A stretch of 64,000 bases of DNA from Heliocidaris tuberculata. Its lineage: Eukaryota > Echinodermata > Echinoidea > Camarodonta > Echinometridae. The notes under the pieces are model-generated. The model searched no databases, was not told where the DNA came from, and worked only from the letters and a program-made list of their open reading frames with translations. The stretch spans positions 31,353,754 to 31,417,753 of the forward strand of contig CM046851.1 of NCBI GenBank assembly GCA_025618425.1, given 5' to 3'. Both the position numbers and the translations under genes were made by a program. Shown here piece after piece: positions 9,905-21,210 of this stretch (its first letter is position 1; each line of letters opens with the position of its first letter).

Positions 9905-10501
9905 CCATCTATAAAGTCAATAATAAGAAAAAACTTCAAGGTACTCACAGAGAACCCCCCAACCTCCACCATCTTCCAGGAACCACCCCTCACAGCCTTC
10001 AGAAGAAATCGGAGTTTAAGAGACATACTTGTTAAGCGTTCAAATCTGAGTAACCACAACCAACAGACAGAACGAGGATCTACCGCCTGTAAGAGACCCC
10101 GTTGCAAGACTTGTAGTCGCATCACTAACACCCAAGTCATCAGCAGTCACAAAGCTAACTTCAGGGTCAATAGATCATTTTCTTGCACTACCGAGAATCT
10201 GGTATATGCTGTTTCGTGTACCCTCTGTGACAAATACTACATAGGAGAAACCAAACGTCGACTGGCCGATCGTGTCACCGAACATCTCCGATCCATCCGC
10301 CTCAACACAAAAGGACTTCCGATAGCTCGTCACTTCAACCTTCCCGGACACACCACGGACAATTTCAAAGTCTGCGGGGCATTCAAGTGCACAGGAGATG
10401 ATACAGACAGGAAGAAACAAGAAGAGAAAATCATCTTCCAACTTGGAACATTACATCCGTCTGGTTTAAACGTTACCTTCCGTTCATTTCAGAGTACATA
10501 G
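9905..10501 (+). pseudogene. Penelope-type C-terminal ORF with GIY-YIG endonuclease, 5'-truncated
   Basis: The frame is open for 198 codons from an upstream stop to TAG at 10499-10501 and has no convincing start, so it is the tail of a longer protein. Residues ~24-48 (FQEPPLTAFRR..LRDILV) match the linker found after the reverse transcriptase in Penelope-like proteins. A cysteine cluster C62-x4-C67-x2-C70 precedes the nuclease. Residues 99-129 hold a GIY-YIG domain: LVY in place of GIY, YYIGET at 111-116, and R119/R123 with EH at 126-127; the Glu of KKQEEKIIFQL is the probable metal-binding residue. GIY-YIG proteins nick DNA, and in these elements this is thought to prime reverse transcription. 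The first Gly of GIY is replaced by Leu, a change known in this clade. Without the polymerase it cannot be autonomous. Confidence 0.85.
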
Positions 10502-10522
10502 AACTTTGTTCTACTTTTTTTT

Positions 10523-10555
<33 letters not shown>

Positions 10556-11049
10556 TCTCTTCCTTGTTCTCTTTTTTCTTTTTCTTTTTCATTTTCTTTT
10601 TCTGCTGCTCTCATTTTTCTCCTTTCTTCTTACTTCTCTCTCTCTCTCTCTCTTTCTTGACGTGTTTATTTACGTCCCTTCTCTTTTCTTTTCATTTTCT
10701 TTTCTTTTTCTTTACCTTCCCTCTGCCTCTTTATGACGTTTCAATACGTCATCTTCCCTCTCTTCTGTCTTAGCTTTCCTCACCTTGGTTACGTTAGTAT
10801 CCTTGGAGCTCTTTGCGTTTCCTTTGTTTCTTTATGACGTTTTTTACGTCACCCCCCACCCTCTCTCTCTCTCTCTCGATCTCTCTTCTCTTTTTTTTCA
10901 GAGTACATTTTCTTTCCATGGTTGCGTTAGTATCCATGTTTTTGTGCGCTTTTACGCTTCTCGCTCTCTTGTTTTCTTTTGTTTTCTTTTCTTTATGACG
11001 TTTTATTACATCATTCTCTCTCTCTCTCTCTCTCTCTCCTCCCTCAGCT
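10502..11049 (+). repeat. Pyrimidine-rich tail with ~137-bp tandem repeats
   Basis: After the stop codon comes a CT-rich region. A block beginning near CCATGGTTGCG..AGTATCCATGG recurs at ~10783, 10916, 11057 and 11194 (spacings 133-141), the last two lying in the right terminal repeat. Each block also has a TATGACGTTTTATTACGTCA-like dyad followed by (TC)n. Serine/phenylalanine-rich ORFs here are translations of the CT repeats and not genes. Confidence 0.7.
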
Positions 11050-11278
11050 TTCTTCTACCATGGTTGCGCTAGTATCCATGGTTTTGTGGCCTTCACGCTT
11101 CTCCCTCTCTTGTTTTCTTTTGTTTTCTTTTGTTTTTCTTTTATGAAGTTTTATTACGTCATTCTCTCTCTGTCCTCCCTCAGCCTTCTCTACCATGGTT
11201 GCGCTAGTATCCATGGAGCTTTTTGCATTTTTGCGCTTCAAGCTCTTTTGTTGATACTTAATAAATTTTCATCATTTC

Positions 11279-11301
11279 CTGATGAAGGCCTATGGCCGAA
11301 A
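11279..11301 (+). ncRNA. Hammerhead-ribozyme-like core B2
   Basis: This is the mirror of B1 in the right terminal repeat: CTGATGA, GGCC-TAT-GGCC, GAAA, then ATTTGAAA. TTTC upstream and GAAA downstream give a four-base stem I. It lies downstream of the ORF in the sense direction, so an element transcript would contain it near its 3' end. Confidence 0.5.
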
Positions 11302-11352
11302 ATTTGAAAACTTTTCAGTCTCACGGAATCTTTTATTTACTTGTCTTCTACA

Positions 11353-11393
<41 letters not shown>

Positions 11394-11398
<5 letters not shown>

Positions 11399-11568
11399 AT
11401 ATAGTGAGAAAAATGTTCCTCGAACGCAACGCTGGTTAGTGGAAAGTTTAGTGAAAGAAATGATGATTATGAGACGGTCGTAGCTTTTATTGTCCTCCTT
11501 TATTTGCAGTCCAGGTTTCGATCTGTGATCTTCATCAGGACTCTATAAAAACACAAAATCAGAATATA
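11394..11568. repeat. Right ~170-bp direct repeat with hammerhead-like core
   Basis: This is the same-orientation partner of 9301-9475, again directly after (TA)n. It carries core C2 on the minus strand. The offset between partners is 2093 bases. Confidence 0.7.
11516..11538 (-). ncRNA. Degenerate hammerhead-like core C2
   Basis: The minus strand reads CTGATGA, a GATC-ACA-GATC stem II that is better formed than in C1, and GAAA, then the same CCTGGACT. A G at the predicted cleavage position argues against activity. Confidence 0.3.
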
Positions 11569-12651
11569 TATGTATATGTATATATGTTTTTATTACTATC
11601 ATTATATTATATATTATCATTACATTAACAATTTATTGTTATAATAACAATAAATTGTTAATGTAATGGTAATATAACTTTTAACTTAATTCCTTTGTAC
11701 ACAATGAAGGCTGTAGTGCTAATTTAATCCTTTTTTTATGTACTGTCTTCCATTTCACAAGTAAATTGCAAATGTACACAACTTAGAACTTGATTTACAC
11801 TTTGCCAATTATATCCCATAAACTGATTTACTAAACTGATTAAGTCAATCTCCATCGGCAAAGTAAGGGTGTGGATGAAGATTAAGTCAGTTTCAAGTAG
11901 GGGGGTTGGGAAGATTAATTTAACTTCATGTCGGTGGTGAGAAAAAAATGAATAATCCTGGAGCAGGGATGGGAAGCAGAATAATCCTTAATATAAGTAG
12001 GGATGAGGAAGATGATTTAAAGTGTACCAATCACCTAAAAAAATAATTTGTGTACAGCTAGAATGTATAAAATCATTGTCTTCTAAGAGTTAAAGGGAAA
12101 TCCAACCTTAATTCTTTTCTATTGATATTAAATTGCTGATTAATTTGATACCAAATTTACCAGAATCGGACAGCTATGAAGAAAGTTATAGAATGTTTTA
12201 TATCCCCCCAAACACGCCCTCCGCCCGTCATCTGCTGCACATGGGGGCCGCCATTTGCAGTGTACACCCAATGGTTTGACATGTTCTGTCTCTGGACCCT
12301 AAGCCTAAACAGCTTGTCTTGGACGGGTTGAACAGGGAAGTCTAAGCAACATTTGTGGTAGAATACTGACTGGCCATTTCAAATAATTCTTCTAAAATTC
12401 ATTAAAGAAATAAATTACATTTGAAAGTCAATAAATAAAACTATGGCTACTTTGGACAATTTCAATGTATAGTTGGTTTTTCTTTTATGAACAGAAAAGT
12501 AATTTAAAACTGCATAAATTGTTATGTCATTTTTCATCAGTTGTGGGTATCCAACCAAGCACGTTTAAAGTAGATCATGACTGAATGTTTCAGAACATAT
12601 AAAACATGTAATGTATAACCAAAACCTTTGCCAAATTTTCAGTGCCTTAAC
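11569..12651. other. Non-coding DNA with degenerate outlying satellite units
   Basis: A short AT-rich palindrome lies at ~11617-11668. Between ~11865 and 12025 several decayed copies of the satellite motif (GATTAAGTCAG..CAAGTAGGGG..GGGAAGATTAATTTAA) are visible, suggesting an older edge of the array. 12026-12651 shows no gene. Confidence 0.55.
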
Positions 12652-12805
12652 AAACTCATTAAGTGGGGAATAGGCATTGAAGTAAAAAACCATCTCAGAA
12701 TCCAGGGTGTATCGAAACTTTTGACAAGCACTGTAGTTTAATCGACATAGAACCCCAAACATACAGAACAAAATATATTTTTTGGTGATTGGTTACACTT
12801 TAATC
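12652..12805. repeat. Founder copy of the array anchor segment
   Basis: This stretch, from AAACTCATTAAGTGGGG to GGTGATTGGTTACAC, is continuous with unique DNA on its left. It recurs six times inside the satellite (14638, 19227, 21058, 22858, 26331, 29835), always with satellite sequence on the left joined at CAAACTCATT. On the minus strand it contains TACAGTGCTTGTCAAAAG, which resembles a Tc1/mariner-type terminus, but no partner end was found. Confidence 0.8.
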
Positions 12806-12979
12806 TTCGAGTAGAGATTGCGAAGAAGATTTAATCTACAAGTGAGGATGGGGAAGATGATTTAATCTTCGAGCAGGTATGGGGAAGATGATTTAATCTT
12901 GGAGTAGGGATAGGAAAGATGAATTAATCTTCCAGCAGGTATGGGGAAGATAAATTAATCTTCAAGTAGGAATGGGGAA

Positions 12980-13740
12980 GATGAATTAATCTTCAAGTAG
13001 CAATGGGGAAGATGATTTAATCTTCGAGTAGAGGTCGCTAAGATGAATTAATCTTCGAGTAGGAATGGGGAAGATGAATTAATCTTCAAGTAGAGGTGGG
13101 GAAGATGATTTAATCTTCGAGTAGGAATGGGGAAGATGAATTAATCTTCAAGTAGGAATGGGGAAGATGAATTAATCTTCAAGTAGCAATGGGGAAGATG
13201 ATTTAATCTTCGAGTAGAGGTCGCTAAGATGAATTAATCTTCGAGTAGGAATGGGGAAGATGAATTAATCTTCAAGTAGAGGTGGGGAAGATGATTTAAT
13301 CTTCGAGTAGGAATGGGGAAGATGAATTAATCTTCAAGTAGGAATGGGGAAGATGAATTAATCTTCAAGTAGCAATGGGGAAGATGATTTAATCTTCGAG
13401 TAGAGGTCGCTAAGATGAATTAATCTTCGAGTAGGAATGGGGAAGATGAATTAATCTTCAAGTAGAGGTGGGGAAGATGATTTAATCTTCGAGTAGGAAT
13501 GGGGAAGATGAATTAATCTTCAAGTAGGAATGGGGAAGATGAATTAATCTTCAAGTAGCAATGGGGAAGATGATTTAATCTTCGAGTAGAGGTCGCTAAG
13601 ATGAATTAATCTTCGAGTAGGAATGGGGAAGATGAATTAATCTTCAAGTAGAGGTGGGGAAGATGATTTAATCTTCGAGTAGGAATGGGGAAGATGAATT
13701 AATCTTCAAGTAGGAATGGGGAAGATGAATTAATCTTCAA
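12980..13740. repeat. 186-bp higher-order unit (six monomers), four copies
   Basis: The diagnostic variant GAGGTCGCTAAG appears near 13033, 13219, 13405 and 13591, every 186 bases, with the same six-monomer order around it. It is confined to the left edge of the array; elsewhere the equivalent monomer reads GTCGCGAAG. Confidence 0.85.
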
Positions 13741-14637
13741 GTAGCAATGGGGAAGATGAATTAATCTTCAAGTAGGAATGGGGAAGATGAATTAATCTTC
13801 AAGTAGGGATGGGGAAGATGAATTAATCTTCAAGTAGGGATGGGGAAGATGAATTAATCTTCAAATAGGAATGGGGAAGATGATTTAATCTTCGAGTAGA
13901 GGTCGCGAAGATGAATTAATCTTCAAGTAGGAATGGGGAAGATGAATTAATCTTCAAGTAGGAATGGGGAAGATGATTTAATCTTCGAGTAGAGGTCAAA
14001 AAGATGAATTAATCTTCAAGTAGAGGTGGGGGAGATGAATTAATCTTCAAGTAGAGGTGGGGAAGATGATTTAATCTTCAAGTAGAGGTGGGGAAGATGA
14101 AATAATCTTCGAGTAGGAATGGGGAAGATGAATTAATCTCCAAGTAGAGGTGGGGAAGATGATTTAATCTTCGAGTAGAGGTGGGGAAGATGAATTAATC
14201 TTCAAGTAAGAATGGGGAAGATGAATTAATCTCCAAGTAGAGGTGGGGAAGATGAATTAATCTTCGAGTAGAGGTGGGGAAGATGAAATAATCTTCGAGT
14301 AGAGGTGGGGAAGATGAATTAATCTTCGAGTAGAGGTGGGGAAGATGAAATAATCTTCGAGTAGGAATGGGGAAGATGAATTAATCTCCAAGTAGAGGTG
14401 GGGAAGATGAAATAATCTTCAAATTGGAATGGGGAAGATGATTTAATCTTCAAGTAGAGGTGGGGAAGATGAAATAATCTTCGAGTAGGAATGGGGAAGA
14501 TGAATTAATCTTCAAGTAGCAATGGGGAAGATGATTCAATCTTCGAGTAGAGGTCGCGAAGATGAATTAATCTTCAAGTAGGGATGGGGAAGATGATTTA
14601 ATCTTCGAGTAGGAATGGGGAAGATGAATTAATCTTC

Positions 14638-14790
14638 AAACTCATTAAGTGGGGAATAGGCATTGAAGTAAAAAACCATCTCAGAATCCAGGGTGTATCG
14701 AAACTTTTGACAAGCACTGTAGTTTAATCGACATAGAACCCCAAACATACAGAACAAAATATATTTTTTGGTGATTGGTTACACTTTAAT
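14638..14790. repeat. Anchor copy 2 inside the satellite
   Basis: It matches the founder at 12652 with the CATTGAAGT and GTATCGAAAC variants. It is followed by ACGATGGGG where the others read AGGATGGGG. It starts 1986 bases after the founder. Confidence 0.85.
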
Positions 14791-16899
14791 CTTCGAGTAG
14801 AGATTGCGAAGAAGATTTAATCTACAAGTGACGATGGGGAAGATGATTTAATCTTCGAGCAGGTATGGGGAAGATGATTTAATCTTGGAGTAGGGATAGG
14901 AAAGATGAATTAATCTTCCAGCAGGTATGGGGAAGATAAATTAATCTTCAAGTAGGAATGGGGAAGATGAATTAATCTTCAAGTAGCAATGGGGAAGATG
15001 ATTTAATCTTCGAGTAGAGGTCGCGAAGATGAATTAATCTTCGAGTAGGAATGGGGAAGATGAATTAATCTTCAAGTAGCAATGGGGAAGATGATTTAAT
15101 CTTCGAGTAGAGGTCGCGAAGATGAATTAATCTTCAAGTAGGGATGGGGAAGATGATTTAATCTTCGAGTAGGAATGGGGAAGATGAATTAATCTTCAAG
15201 TAGGAATGGGGAAGATGAATTAATCTTCAAGTAGCAATGGGGAAGATGATTTAATCTTCAAGTAGGAATGGGGAAGATGAATTAATCTTCAAATAGGAAT
15301 GGAGAAGATGAATTAATCTTCGAGTAGATGTCGCGAAGATGATTTAATCTTCAAGTAGGCATGGGGAAGATGAATTAATCTTCGAGTTGAGGTCGCGAAG
15401 ATGAATTAATCTTCAAGTAGGAATGGGGAAGATGAATTAATCTTCGAGTTGAGGTCGCGAAGATGAATTAATCTTCAAGTAGGGATGGGGAAGATGATTT
15501 AATCTTCGAGTAGGTATGGGGAAGATGAATTAATCTTCAAGTAGGAATGGGGAAGATGAATTAATCTTCAAGTAGGAATGGGGAAGATGAATTAATCTTC
15601 AAGTAGGAATGGGGAAGATGAATTAATCTTCAAGTAGGAATGGGGAAGATGAATTAATCTTCAAGTAGGAATGGGGAAGATGAATTAATCTTCAAGTAGG
15701 AATGGGGAAGATGAATTAATCTTCAAGTAGGAATGGGGAAGATGATTTAATCTTCAAGTAGCAATAGGGAAGATGAATTAATCTTCAAGTAGGAATGGGG
15801 AAGATGAATTAATCTTCAAGTAGGAATGGGGAAGATGAATTAATCTTCAAGTAGGAATGGGGAAGATGATTGAATCTTCAAGTAGCAATGGGGAAGATGA
15901 ATTAATCTTCAAGTAGCAATAGGGAAGATGAATTAATCTTCAAGTAGGGATGGGGAAGATGATTTAATCTTCGAGTAGGTATGGGGAAGATGAATTAATC
16001 TTCAAATAGGAATGGGGAAGATGAATTAATCTTCGAGTTGAGGTCACGAAGATGAATTAATCTTCAAGTAGGAATGGGAAGATGAATTAATCTTCAAGTA
16101 GGAATGGGGAAGATGATTTAATCTTCGAGTAGAGGTCGCGAAGATGAAATAATCTTCGATTAGGAATGGGGAAGATGAATTAATCTTCAAGTAGAGGTGG
16201 GGAAGATGATTTAATCTTCGAGTAGGAATAGGGAAGATGAATTAATCTTCAAGTAGGAATGGGGAAGATGAATTAATCTTCAAGTAGCAATGGGGAAGAT
16301 GATTTAATCTTCAAGTAGGGATGGGGAAGATGAATTAATCTTCAAATAGGAATGGGGAAGATGATTTAATCTTCGAGTAGAGGTCGCGAAGATGAATTAA
16401 TCTTCAAGTAGAGGTGGGGAAGATGATTTAATCTTCAAGTAGAGGTGGGGAAGATGAAATAATCTTCGAGTAGGAATGGGGAAGATGAATTAATCTCCAA
16501 GTAGAGGTGGGGAAGATGAAATAATCTTCAAATTGGAATGGGGAAGATGATTTAATCTTCAAGTAGAGGTGGGGAAGATGAAATAATCTTCGAGTAGGAA
16601 TGGGGAAGATGAATTAATCTCCAAGTAGAGGTGGGGAAGATGAATTAATCTTCAAGTAGCAATGGGGAAGATGATTCAATCTTCGAGTAGAGGTCGCGAA
16701 GATGAATTAATCTTCAAGTAGGGATGGGGAAGATGATTTAATCTTCAAGTAGGTATGGGGAAGATGATTTAATCTTCAAGTAGGGATGGGGAAGATGAAT
16801 TAATCTTCAAATAGGAATGGGGAAGATGATTTAATCTTCGAGTAGAGGTCGCGAAGATGAATTAATCTTCAAGTAGAGGTGGGGAAGATGATTTAATCT

Positions 16900-19131
16900 T
16901 CAAGTAGAGGTGGGGAAGATGAAATAATCTTCGAGTAGGAATGGGGAAGATGAATTAATCTCCAAGTAGAGGTGGGGAAGATGATTTAATCTTCGAGTAG
17001 AGGTGGGGAAGATGAAATAATCTTCGAGTAGGAATGGGGAAGATGAATTAATCTCCAAGTAGAGGTGGGGAAGATGAATTAATCTTCGAGTAGAGGTGGG
17101 GAAGATGAAATAATCTTCGAGTAGGAATGGGGAAGATGAATTAATCTCCAAGTAGAGGTGGGGAAGATGAAATAATCTTCAAATTGGAATGGGGAAGATG
17201 ATTTAATCTTCAAGTAGAGGTGGGGAAGATGAAATAATCTTCGAGTAGGAATGGGGAAGATGAATTAATCTCCAAGTAGAGGTGGGGAAGATGAATTAAT
17301 CTTCAAGTAGGGATGGGGAAGATGATTTAATCTTCAAGTAGGGATGGGGAAGATGAATTAATCTTCAAATAGGAATGGGGAAGATGATTTAATCTTCGAG
17401 TAGAGGTCGCGAAGATGAATTAATCTTCAAGTAGGAATGGGGAAGATGATTTAATCTTCAAGTAGAGGTGGGGAAGATGATTTAATCTTCAAGTAGAGGT
17501 GGGGAAGATGAAATAATCTTCGAGTAGGAATGGGGAAGATGAATTAATCTCCAAGTAGAGGTGGGGAAGATGAAATAATCTTCGAGTAGGAATGGGGAAG
17601 ATGAATTAATCTCCAAGTAGAGGTGGGGAAGATGAATTAATCTTCGAGTAGAGGTGGGGAAGATGAAATAATCTTCGAGTAGGAAAGGGGAAGATGAATT
17701 AATCTCCAAGTAGAGGTGGGGAAGATGAATTAATCTTCGAGTAGAGGTGGGGAAGATGAATTAATCTTCGAGTAGAGGTGGGGAAGATGAAATAATCTTC
17801 GAGTAGGAATGGGGAAGATGAATTAATCTCCAAGTAGAGGTGGGGAAGATGAAATAATCTTCAAATTGGAATGGGGAAGATGATTTAATCTTCAAGTAGC
17901 AATGGGGAAGATGATTTAATCTTCAAGTAGGAATGGGGAAGATGAATTAATCTCCAAGTAGAGGTGGGGAAGATGAATTAATCTTCAAGTAGAGGTGGGG
18001 AAGATGATTTAATCTTCAAGTAGAGGTGGGGAAGATGAAATAATCTTCGAGTAGGAATGGGGAAGATGAATTAATCTCCAAGTAGAGGTGGGGAAGATGA
18101 TTTAATCTTCGAGTAGAGGTGGGGAAGATGAAATAATCTTCGAGTAGGAATGGGGAAGATGAATTAATCTCCAAGTAGAGGTGGGGAAGATGAATTAATC
18201 TTCGAGTAGAGGTGGGGAAGATGAAATAATCTTCGAGTAGGAATGGGGAAGATGAATTAATCTCCAAGTAGAGGTGGGGAAGATGAAATAATCTTCAAAT
18301 TGGAATGGGGAAGATGATTTAATCTTCAAGTAGAGGTGGGGAAGATGAAATAATCTTCGAGTAGGAATGGGGAAGATGAATTAATCTCCAAGTAGAGGTG
18401 GGGAAGATGAATTAATCTTCAAGTAGGGATGGGGAAGATGATTTAATCTTCAAGTAGGGATGGGGAAGATGAATTAATCTTCAAATAGGAATGGGGAAGA
18501 TGATTTAATCTTCGAGTAGAGGTCGCGAAGATGAATTAATCTTCAAGTAGGAATGGGGAAGATGATTTAATCTTCAAGTAGAGGTGGGGAAGATGATTTA
18601 ATCTTCAAGTAGAGGTGGGGAAGATGAAATAATCTTCGAGTAGGAATGGGGAAGATGAATTAATCTCCAAGTAGAGGTGGGGAAGATGAAATAATCTTCG
18701 AGTAGGAATGGGGAAGATGAATTAATCTCCAAGTAGAGGTGGGGAAGATGAATTAATCTTCGAGTAGAGGTGGGGAAGATGAAATAATCTTCGAGTAGGA
18801 AAGGGGAAGATGAATTAATCTCCAAGTAGAGGTGGGGAAGATGAATTAATCTTCGAGTAGAGGTGGGGAAGATGAATTAATCTTCGAGTAGAGGTGGGGA
18901 AGATGAAATAATCTTCGAGTAGGAATGGGGAAGATGAATTAATCTCCAAGTAGAGGTGGGGAAGATGAAATAATCTTCAAATTGGAATGGGGAAGATGAT
19001 TTAATCTTCAAGTAGAGGTGGGGAAGATGAAATAATCTTCGAGTAGGAATGGGGAAGATGAATTAATCTCCAAGTAGAGGTGGGGAAGATGAATTAATCT
19101 TCAAGTAGCAATGGGGAAGATGATTCAATCT
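16900..19131. repeat. Tandem duplication of 1116 bp (36 monomers)
   Basis: Variant order in 16900-18015 repeats in 18016-19131: marker blocks at 16900 and 17482 recur at 18016 and 18598, both at an offset of 1116 = 36 x 31. Duplications in whole monomers point to in-register unequal exchange or gene-conversion-like copying. Confidence 0.75.
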
Positions 19132-19226
19132 TCGAGTAGAGGTCGCGAAGATGAATTAATCTTCAAGTAGGGATGGGGAAGATGATTTAATCTTCGAGTA
19201 GGAATGGGGAAGATGAATTAATCTTC

Positions 19227-19380
19227 AAACTCATTAAGTGGGGAATAGGCATTGAAGTAAAAAACCATCTCAGAATCCAGGGTGTATCGAAACTTTTGAC
19301 AAGCACTGTAGTTTAATCGACATAGAACCCCAAACATACAGAACAAAATATATTTTTTGGTGATTGGTTACACTTTAATC
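19227..19380. repeat. Anchor copy 3 inside the satellite
   Basis: Same variants as the founder. The following monomer reads GAGCAGCGATGG, unlike GAGCAGGTATGG elsewhere. It opens a higher-order unit of 1831 bases. Confidence 0.85.
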
Positions 19381-21057
19381 TTCGAGTAGAGATTGCGAAG
19401 AAGATTTAATCTACAAGTGAGGATGGGGAAGATGATTTAATCTTCGAGCAGCGATGGGGAAGATGATTTAATCTTGGAGTAGGGATAGGAAAGATGAATT
19501 AATCTTCCAGCAGGTATGGGGAAGATAAATTAATCTTCAAGTAGGAATGGGGAAGATGAATTAATCTTCAAGTAGCAATGGGGAAGATGATTTAATCTTC
19601 GAGTAGAGGTCGCGAAGATGAATTAATCTTCGAGTAGGAATGGGGAAGATGAATTAATCTTCAAGTAGGGATGGGGAAGATGATTTAATCTTCGAGTAGG
19701 AATGGGGAAGATGAATTAATCTTCAAGTAGGAATGGGGAAGATGATTTAATCTTCGAGTAGAGGTCAAAAAGATGAATTAATCTTCAAGTAGAGGTGGGG
19801 GAGATGAATTAATCTTCAAGTAGAGGTGGGGAAGATGATTTAATCTTCAAGTAGAGGTGGGGAAGATGAAATAATCTTCGAGTAGGAATGGGGAAGATGA
19901 ATTAATCTCCAAGTAGAGGTGGGGAAGATGATTTAATCTTCGAGTAGAGGTGGGGAAGATGAAATAATCTTCGAGTAGGAATGGGGAAGATGAATTAATC
20001 TCCAAGTAGAGGTGGGGAAGATGAATTAATCTTCGAGTAGAGGTGGGGAAGATGAAATAATCTTCGAGTAGGAATGGGGAAGATGAATTAATCTCCAAGT
20101 AGAGGTGGGGAAGATGAAATAATCTTCAAATTGGAATGGGGAAGATGATTTAATCTTCAAGTAGAGGTGGGGAAGATGAAATAATCTTCGAGTAGGAATG
20201 GGGAAGATGAATTAATCTCCAAGTAGAGGTGGGGAAGATGAATTAATCTTCAAGTAGGGATGGGGAAGATGATTTAATCTTCAAGTAGGGATGGGGAAGA
20301 TGAATTAATCTTCAAATAGGAATGGGGAAGATGATTTAATCTTCGAGTAGAGGTCGCGAAGATGAATTAATCTTCAAGTAGGAATGGGGAAGATGATTTA
20401 ATCTTCAAGTAGAGGTGGGGAAGATGATTTAATCTTCAAGTAGAGGTGGGGAAGATGAAATAATCTTCGAGTAGGAATGGGGAAGATGAATTAATCTCCA
20501 AGTAGAGGTGGGGAAGATGAAATAATCTTCGAGTAGGAATGGGGAAGATGAATTAATCTCCAAGTAGAGGTGGGGAAGATGAATTAATCTTCGAGTAGAG
20601 GTGGGGAAGATGAAATAATCTTCGAGTAGGAAAGGGGAAGATGAATTAATCTCCAAGTAGAGGTGGGGAAGATGAATTAATCTTCGAGTAGAGGTGGGGA
20701 AGATGAATTAATCTTCGAGTAGAGGTGGGGAAGATGAAATAATCTTCGAGTAGGAATGGGGAAGATGAATTAATCTCCAAGTAGAGGTGGGGAAGATGAA
20801 ATAATCTTCAAATTGGAATGGGGAAGATGATTTAATCTTCAAGTAGAGGTGGGGAAGATGAAATAATCTTCGAGTAGGAATGGGGAAGATGAATTAATCT
20901 CCAAGTAGAGGTGGGGAAGATGAATTAATCTTCAAGTAGCAATGGGGAAGATGATTCAATCTTCGAGTAGAGGTCGCGAAGATGAATTAATCTTCAAGTA
21001 GGGATGGGGAAGATGATTTAATCTTCGAGTAGGAATGGGGAAGATGAATTAATCTTC

Positions 21058-21210
21058 AAACTCATTAAGTGGGGAATAGGCATTGAAGTAAAAAACCATC
21101 TCAGAATCCAGGGTGTATCGAAACTTTTGACAAGCACTGTAGTTTAATCGACATAGAACCCCAAACATACAGAACAAAATATATTTTTTGGTGATTGGTT
21201 ACACTTTAAT
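21058..21210. repeat. Anchor copy 4 inside the satellite
   Basis: It lies 1831 bases after copy 3 with founder-type variants. The unit it opens is 1800 bases long, exactly one monomer shorter than the previous one. Confidence 0.85.

Larger units (their letters stand above)
9560..11354 (+). mobile_element. Penelope-like retroelement fragment with inverted terminal repeats
   Basis: Arms ~9560-9860 and ~11050-11354 are inverted copies with high identity, each with a hammerhead-like core (B1, B2). Between them lies a C-terminal ORF with a GIY-YIG domain and a long pyrimidine-rich 3' region. The reverse transcriptase domain is absent, so the copy is 5'-truncated. Inverted or direct terminal repeats with hammerhead motifs and a GIY-YIG endonuclease are established traits of Penelope-like elements. 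(TA)n tracts lie on both sides. Confidence 0.8.

Noticed and set aside
9607..10140. 177-codon minus-strand ORF
   Set aside because: It is antisense to the GIY-YIG-containing frame and its hydrophobic stretches derive from the complement of A-rich repeats.
10506..11241. Several Ser/Phe/Leu-rich ORFs on the plus strand and a basic ORF on the minus strand
   Set aside because: All are translations of CT/TTTC simple repeats in the Penelope-like 3' region.
12565..12771. 68-codon minus-strand ORF across the satellite anchor as a transposase fragment
   Set aside because: Only a TIR-like CAGTGCTTGTCAAAAG string is suggestive; the translated sequence shows no transposase motif and the partner terminus was not found.
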